The notes beneath the pieces were generated by a model, which worked only from the letters and a program-made list of their open reading frames with translations, had not been told where the DNA came from and searched no databases. Of a stretch of DNA of 14,389 nt, positions 9,438-14,389 are shown one piece after another. Location of the stretch: contig JNEM01016656.1 in the NCBI GenBank assembly GCA_000697335.1, positions 1 to 14,389 on the forward strand, read 5' to 3'. How positions within the stretch are numbered: the first letter of the stretch is position 1; each line of letters opens with the position of its first letter. Origin of the DNA: Conidiobolus incongruus B7586. Taxonomy: Eukaryota > Entomophthoromycota > Entomophthoromycetes > Entomophthorales > Conidiobolaceae. Made by a program: the position numbers and the translations under genes.

Positions 9438-10832
9438 ACTTTATATTGATATTACTTTGAAAATTTTAATTATAATATTCCATTCAGCTTGAAATCTACT
9501 TCATTTAGTTATTAAATCAAATCATTGATAAACTAATTATGCTGATACCAAATTGATAATATAATTATTCATTTATTAAGATTGGATATTTTTTAGAAAT
9601 CTTATCACATTGGTTATCTTATGGAACACTTGTTGGATTATGATTCACAAATTTCAGAGGAATAAGTCTCTGAAACTTGTACTCAACTTGAGACATAATT
9701 ATCCAATTATTAAAATTATGTTCAATTTTAATGAAAACCTTTTCAAACAAAAAAACTCAAAGTTATAACTTGATTTTATAGTTCATTTACTCAATTACTA
9801 ATCTGTTCCATTTATACATTTTTCAATAAATTACAAAATATTTCAATATACTTTTTGCTTTATTTAAGCTTGAAATTGATATAATTTTTTTTGAAATTAT
9901 AAAAGATTTGGTTTTAATATCACAAAATTGATATAATATATAGATAATTTACTTAGATTCAATTGAGGAATAAATAAATGACTTATTTCAATTTGACTCT
10001 CTCTAATATTTTGAAATTTATCAAATATTGTTTTTATAATAAGCCATGATTCATTAAAAATTTTAATTGAAATATTGATTCCATTGATATAGATAAATAT
10101 AAAATATTGATGTTTCAATAACTAATCATAATTAATAAATAGTGTATAACTTTATACCAGAAATAGATTATAATTAGAGATAACAATGAAGAAGTTTAAT
10201 TGGTTTAATTTTACACAATCCTACATCTTTGAATAATTTTTATTATCTGAAAAGCTTTAAAATAATCACTGTTTATGAAAATAATTTTTATCTCATTGAC
10301 TTTTCATTATTCTTAACTATTCAATTTTTAATATTTCAGATTTTCAAGTAAACTTTTGCTTCAATTGTTTTCAAAGCTAAAAATTATTTATGTTTGTTAA
10401 TTTTGCTCAAAATATATCTAATATCATTTGAGTTTTATATTTGAAAATTGATCATTGCTTGCCAGTTTAAATCATTAAAATATCAACATTATTTTAACAT
10501 TGCGCGAATGGTTGGATAATGAAATTATATACAATAATCAATAGATTTTTTAATGCTTAATATTCTATGCTCAAACTAAAAAAATATTGAAATTATTGGG
10601 TAAATAAAATTGAACTTAATACTCTCTCTAATTGATAAAATGAATGCAATTTTAAACTTGGTGGAAAGATTTAAAAAAATATTAATTTAATGACTTTGGG
10701 ACATTTTTTATTAACTATAAAAATAATATCTTTTTGAGATATCTATATAAATAGTCTTAATATTAATATTAATTTCATTATCTTAAAATCTAGAAAATAT
10801 AACTAAAATAAACTAACTAGGTAACCTCTGAT
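9438..10832. other. Spacer between receptor copies 2 and 3
   Basis: AT-rich DNA with no supportable gene. A minus-strand frame at 9897-10118 is open for 73 codons but begins with TTG rather than ATG; it is discussed as a weak possible relic. An imperfect hairpin lies at 9647-9680. Confidence 0.5.
9647..9680. repeat. Inverted repeat, 13-base arms with one mismatch
   Basis: ACAAATTTCAGAG (9647-9659) faces CTCTGAAACTTGT (9668-9680) across an 8-base loop; 12 of 13 positions pair. It is the best GC-containing hairpin I noticed in the window. It could be structured RNA or the core of a small decayed inverted-repeat element, but it has no visible target duplication. Confidence 0.55.
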
Positions 10833-11766
10833 CTATTTGCAAAAAATTAAAAAAGGAAAATATCTTGTTATATATAAAATTAGAGCAAATATTATCAATA
10901 TAGTTGGTACTTGATTAAGTTTAAAAACTTCACAAACTTTTTTAATTTCTTTATTTATAAAATATACTATTAAATATTTAACTATCAGTGTCATTGATAA
11001 TGTCAAATTTACAATATATCCCATTACCCATGTCTTTCATTTACCTGCTATTCCTTCGTATATCCAAAAAATCGTCTTATCGCATATATTACGATATATA
11101 AAGTACTGAACACTAGTGATTTTAATATATCGGTTCTTCACTGTCTACAAGCTTTACATTTGTCCCTATTGAATTATAATTGCTCTAAACACTTTCTACA
11201 TGAAAAGATAATAAAAATAGTAACAATTCAATTTAAATACAACCACGGGTGTTATCACTAAAATCGTATATATCATCTTCGAGTCTGGTGATTGGTTAAA
11301 AACTCAGATTAATTGCAGATATAACTTGATTACCTAATGAAATGTCATTTGAATTCAATATTAAACTGAAGTTATTGAAGCTGTAATTAATAGAATCCAA
11401 AATACAATATGTAATTTGAAATTGAAAAGATTTACAACACTTTCTCAACCTTGAAAAACAATAATACTTGAGATGAATAAATGAATGTAAAAGAGTGAGA
11501 CACTGATTCATAACCACACCAATTTGGATGAACCATTAGTATATTGTAGGAAATTCGAGTATCAACTCCAAGAAACATCAAACCTTTATTATCAATATAA
11601 TTAAGTATTTTAATCACTAGGGTTATCATGGTGACTTCCTGACTGGATTTTTTATTTGTTCAAATAGAATATCTGATTAAGTAAATTATAGAACAATCAT
11701 TCCAACTATTATAAATACAATCCTATATGAATTAATATAATATCCAACTAGATCGTTACGATTCAT
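10833..11766 (-). pseudogene. Decayed receptor gene, copy 3
   Basis: This copy keeps an ATG (11764-11766; MNRNDLVGYYINSYRIVF) that aligns with the start of the intact receptor, which supports the family's N-terminus. Helix 1 runs into stops and the frame changes. Helix 2 to the C-before-helix-3 region follows (MITLVIKILN, then SYNILMVHPNWCGYE), with EKV in the DRY position. Helix 4 (KLHIVFWILLITA) and the DISLGNQVIS loop lie in different frames. A helix 5 remnant (SPDSKMIYTILV) follows, and an FWIYEGIAGK piece leads into helix 7, where a TGA replaces R255. The tail carries about 15 more residues than the intact protein before TAG at 10833-10835. Several stops and at least three frame changes make it non-functional. 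Much of helices 5 and 6 is poorly preserved, so it looks like the most eroded copy in its middle. Confidence 0.85.
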
Positions 11767-12644
11767 CTGATATAATCTATATTCAAAAAAATTAGTATAT
11801 TAAATATATCAACTATTTATAACTTCTCAAGTTTTATATTGAAATCTGGATCAATTGCTCCAATTTGAAGTTAAAATACTTAAATTATAAAACATGTTAA
11901 TTCCATTTTAGTTTTGTATATTAAAATATTCCATTTAATAGTTAAAACAATATATACTATAAGTTAAATAGTAATTAAGAATGGAATTTGATTTATTTCT
12001 CTTTTTCTATTCAAGAATTAATTCATTTATTAGCCAAATATTAAAACCTAATTCTTCAAATTAAAACCGACCAATCAATACAAATAACCTAAATTATATT
12101 ATATTGTAAATAGGCTCCTAAAACTTGCCTAATGTGGTTTATGATTCAGAATTTAAATAATTATCTAAATGTCAATTTTTTAGAATTTCAATATATTGAC
12201 CAATATTTTAAGTATTAAATAATATTTTATTAAAAATTTTAAATAAATTATATAATTTAAAAATTTTTTTATATTATTATAAATTCAAAGATATTTTTGT
12301 TCTTTTTTTAAAGTTTATATTAATTATAAATATATTTTTTGAAAATTTACTAATTGAAAATTTTCATTTAATTAATTAATAAAATTAAAATTTATATTTA
12401 ATTTATTATTTTATTTAATTAAATTATATTTTTCATTTTTTAATATTTTTTTATTATATTTAAATTATATTTTTAAGTATAAACTATCTAAAATAATGAA
12501 TAAATTATATATAAAATATTAAAGGATGTTAATAAAAAATTCAATTGAAATATTTTGATTTATTTAATTTATTATTTTTTAATAATTAAAAAATTATTTT
12601 AAATAAAGTAAATTTTTAATATATTAAATTATTTTATATTATTA
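11767..12644. other. AT-rich spacer between receptor copies 3 and 4, left part
   Basis: No gene seen. From about 12181 the composition falls to only a few percent G+C per line, well below the rest of the window. The stretch ends at an adapter-like sequence. Confidence 0.55.
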
Positions 12645-12663
12645 CTGTCTCTTATACACATCT
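12645..12663. other. Tn5 mosaic end (Nextera adapter) - probable assembly artefact
   Basis: The 19 bases CTGTCTCTTATACACATCT are an exact copy of the hyperactive Tn5 transposase mosaic end used in Nextera and tagmentation libraries. They sit in DNA that is otherwise almost only A and T. Neither the longer P5/P7 adapter tails nor a second, facing mosaic end follows. A chance 19-base match in a window this size is negligible, and no Tn5-like transposon is present. Residual adapter or a mate-pair junction left in the assembly is the natural explanation. Confidence 0.95.
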
Positions 12664-13064
12664 TACTTCTGATATAATTATAAATTTAGAAAAATTTAAA
12701 ATAATTAAATTAATTCAGATATATTTAATTATATAATAATATATATTCAAGAATTTTATTTTATATTAATTTATTTTTTTATAACTCAAAATTTATTATA
12801 ATATTATTAGAATAATAATGATATTTTTAATAATTATTATTTTAGTTAAAATATTTATTAAATTTTAATATAGATTGAATATTATTTAAATTAATTTTTA
12901 ATATCAATTAATTTAAAAAATATTATCCTTTGAATATTATTAAAAATATTAAATAATATATAAAAATTATATATAAAATTATATAATTTTTGAAACTTCC
13001 AAAATATCAATAATATATATATAATATTATATTCTGATTATATATATATATATAATTTTAATAA
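12664..13064. other. Extremely AT-rich spacer, right part
   Basis: Almost pure A/T with short homopolymers and AT runs (for example about 13038-13054). No coding or structural feature was found. Its continuity with the sequence left of 12645 is doubtful because of the adapter match. Confidence 0.55.
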
Positions 13065-13973
13065 TTATAGTGAAATAATTTGAGTTAGATATAGTTTAAA
13101 AATACTATAAAAAATTTCAACTTTTTTATTCAAAAATAAAATAATTAAATCATTGATAATACCTGTCATGGATAATAATACAAGAGCAATATCTTCCATA
13201 TCCCAAATTCGTATTTTGCCAGTTACAACCTCGTAAATTCAAATAAAAGGCCTTCCAGAATACATAGTCAAACATGGAATCAAGAACATTAATGATTTAA
13301 ATATAATAATTCTGTATTCTTGATAAACTCTTGATTTGTCCATAATCAACTCGAGTTATTTTAAGCTTTTTTTACCAGAAAATATCATTATAATTATATA
13401 AGGTATAATAGTCAGCGTATAAGGAACAGATGATGATATTATGATAATAATTTAAAATATTTTAGATTCTGAAGTTAACTTATGAATGCACATAATCTTA
13501 ACAGGAGTTATTACTTGATTGCTTAGTATAATATTATATGAACACTTTGCAAAATATGGGCTTATCGTTATGATAAATATTGCAATACAGAAAAAATTAA
13601 AAGTTTGTGATTAAATGCAATCAATAATACTGTCTCTATACTCAATAAATATAGAGTATGAGCTGAACACCATAATGAATAAAAATTTATTATTATATCA
13701 TAAACACACCAACCTGGATGAATCATCAAATATTTTAAAGAATTTCGTATAAAAATTTCGCGAAATATCAAACCGCCACTTCAAATAAAATTAATCACCA
13801 TAGTAAATAAGGTCAAAAAGATATTCTGTTGACCTAATTTTTTGTCCTTTTTGACTATATTAGTTAATAAAGTTAATATAAATAATAAACCAAATAAACC
13901 AACAATAATAAATATAACTCTCAGAATATTGATATAATACCCCTCAGGGTTATTATGATTTGAAGCTTACTAT
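13065..13973 (-). pseudogene. Decayed receptor gene, copy 4
   Basis: This is the least eroded broken paralogue: 909 bases against 912 in the intact gene, alignable from helix 1 (YYINILRVIFIIVGLFGLLF) to the C-terminal tail and a TAA stop at 13065-13067. The codon at the start position is ATA, so the initiator seems lost. Helix 2 is interrupted by TGA where the intact copy has A65. SGGLIFREIF, HPGWCVYD and SIETVLLIAF (the DRY region reads IET) follow. One frame change occurs in helix 4, then SNQVITPVKIMCI, KSRVYQEYRIIIFKSLMFLI and SGRPF remain. Further stops replace the codons matching Y175 or so, Q207 and W246. Four stops and one frameshift suggest inactivation later than copies 2 and 3. The whole could be mistaken for a functional gene with errors, but the losses are spread along its length. 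Confidence 0.88.
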
Positions 13974-14389
13974 AAGTTTTGTAGTTTTAATTAAATTTTC
14001 ATTTATTTTATTTTTAATAATGATAATTTTAAAAAATAATATATGAATAGTTTTTTATTTATGAAAATATTACTCGTTTTAAAACCTAAATTATATAAAA
14101 ATCATATAGGAAAGTTAATATATATTATCTATATATCTATTTATAGTTATTATTTTTATTAAAATAATAATAAAAACTCAATATTCAATATAATTATACT
14201 TAAATAATATAGACTTTATTCATAGTTTTATGGTTATTAGAAATTAAATCTAGAATATAAATATTTTAAAATAGTTTGAAATTTTGAGAAATTTATAAAA
14301 ATAATTATTTATTTAAACTATAATCTTATATTAAAATAATTAATCAAAAGCTAAATATATTATTAGTTATAATATTTTAATGATAAAAT
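13974..14389. other. AT-rich terminal region
   Basis: This is the region upstream of receptor copy 4 up to the window edge. No fifth receptor copy, other gene or repeat could be recognised. Confidence 0.55.

Noticed and set aside
12645-12663. A natural Tn5 or IS50 insertion, or an integration site
   Set aside because: No transposase gene, second end or target duplication is present, and a bacterial composite transposon end alone in fungal A/T DNA is far less likely than library adapter.
8590-13973. A genetic code reading TGA as tryptophan, since TGA sits at tryptophan positions in two receptor copies
   Set aside because: TGA also falls at alanine, serine and arginine positions, the same copies carry TAA stops and frameshifts, and the two intact genes use TGG and end in TAA or TAG.

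Overview
The window looks like nuclear DNA of a very AT-rich early-diverging fungus. The background is roughly 80% A+T, AT microsatellites are scattered through it, and islands of higher GC mark the genes. The two clear proteins are a fungal-specific transcription-factor-type protein and a rhodopsin-like (family A) seven-helix receptor. A tandem family of such receptors recalls entomophthoralean fungi of the Conidiobolus type. That placement is inferred from protein style; no database was searched.

Layout. 1-2190 is gene-poor AT-rich DNA. 2231-4174 (+) is an intact intron-free 647-residue protein resembling the middle homology region of zinc-cluster regulators, but with no Zn2Cys6 DNA-binding motif. 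4175-5778 is empty AT-rich spacer. 5779-6149 (+) holds a short GC-richer relic of an unrecognised gene. From 6466 to 13973, four receptor copies lie on the minus strand, head to tail, with start positions about 2.1-2.3 kb apart. The first (6466-7377) is intact at 303 codons. The other three (8590-9437, 10833-11766, 13065-13973) are decayed by in-frame stops and frameshifts but can still be aligned from helix 1 to helix 7. This is a birth-and-death array in which one copy has kept its reading frame.

The most important technical point is at 12645-12663. A perfect 19-base Tn5 mosaic end, the sequence used in Nextera library adapters, lies inside an almost pure A/T stretch between the third and fourth receptor copies. 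It is almost certainly leftover adapter, so the join there, and the distance between those two copies, should not be trusted.

The genes do not form an obvious pathway. A receptor and a regulator are both signalling proteins, but nothing in the sequence links them. I saw no tRNA, rRNA, CRISPR array, intact transposon or viral fossil.
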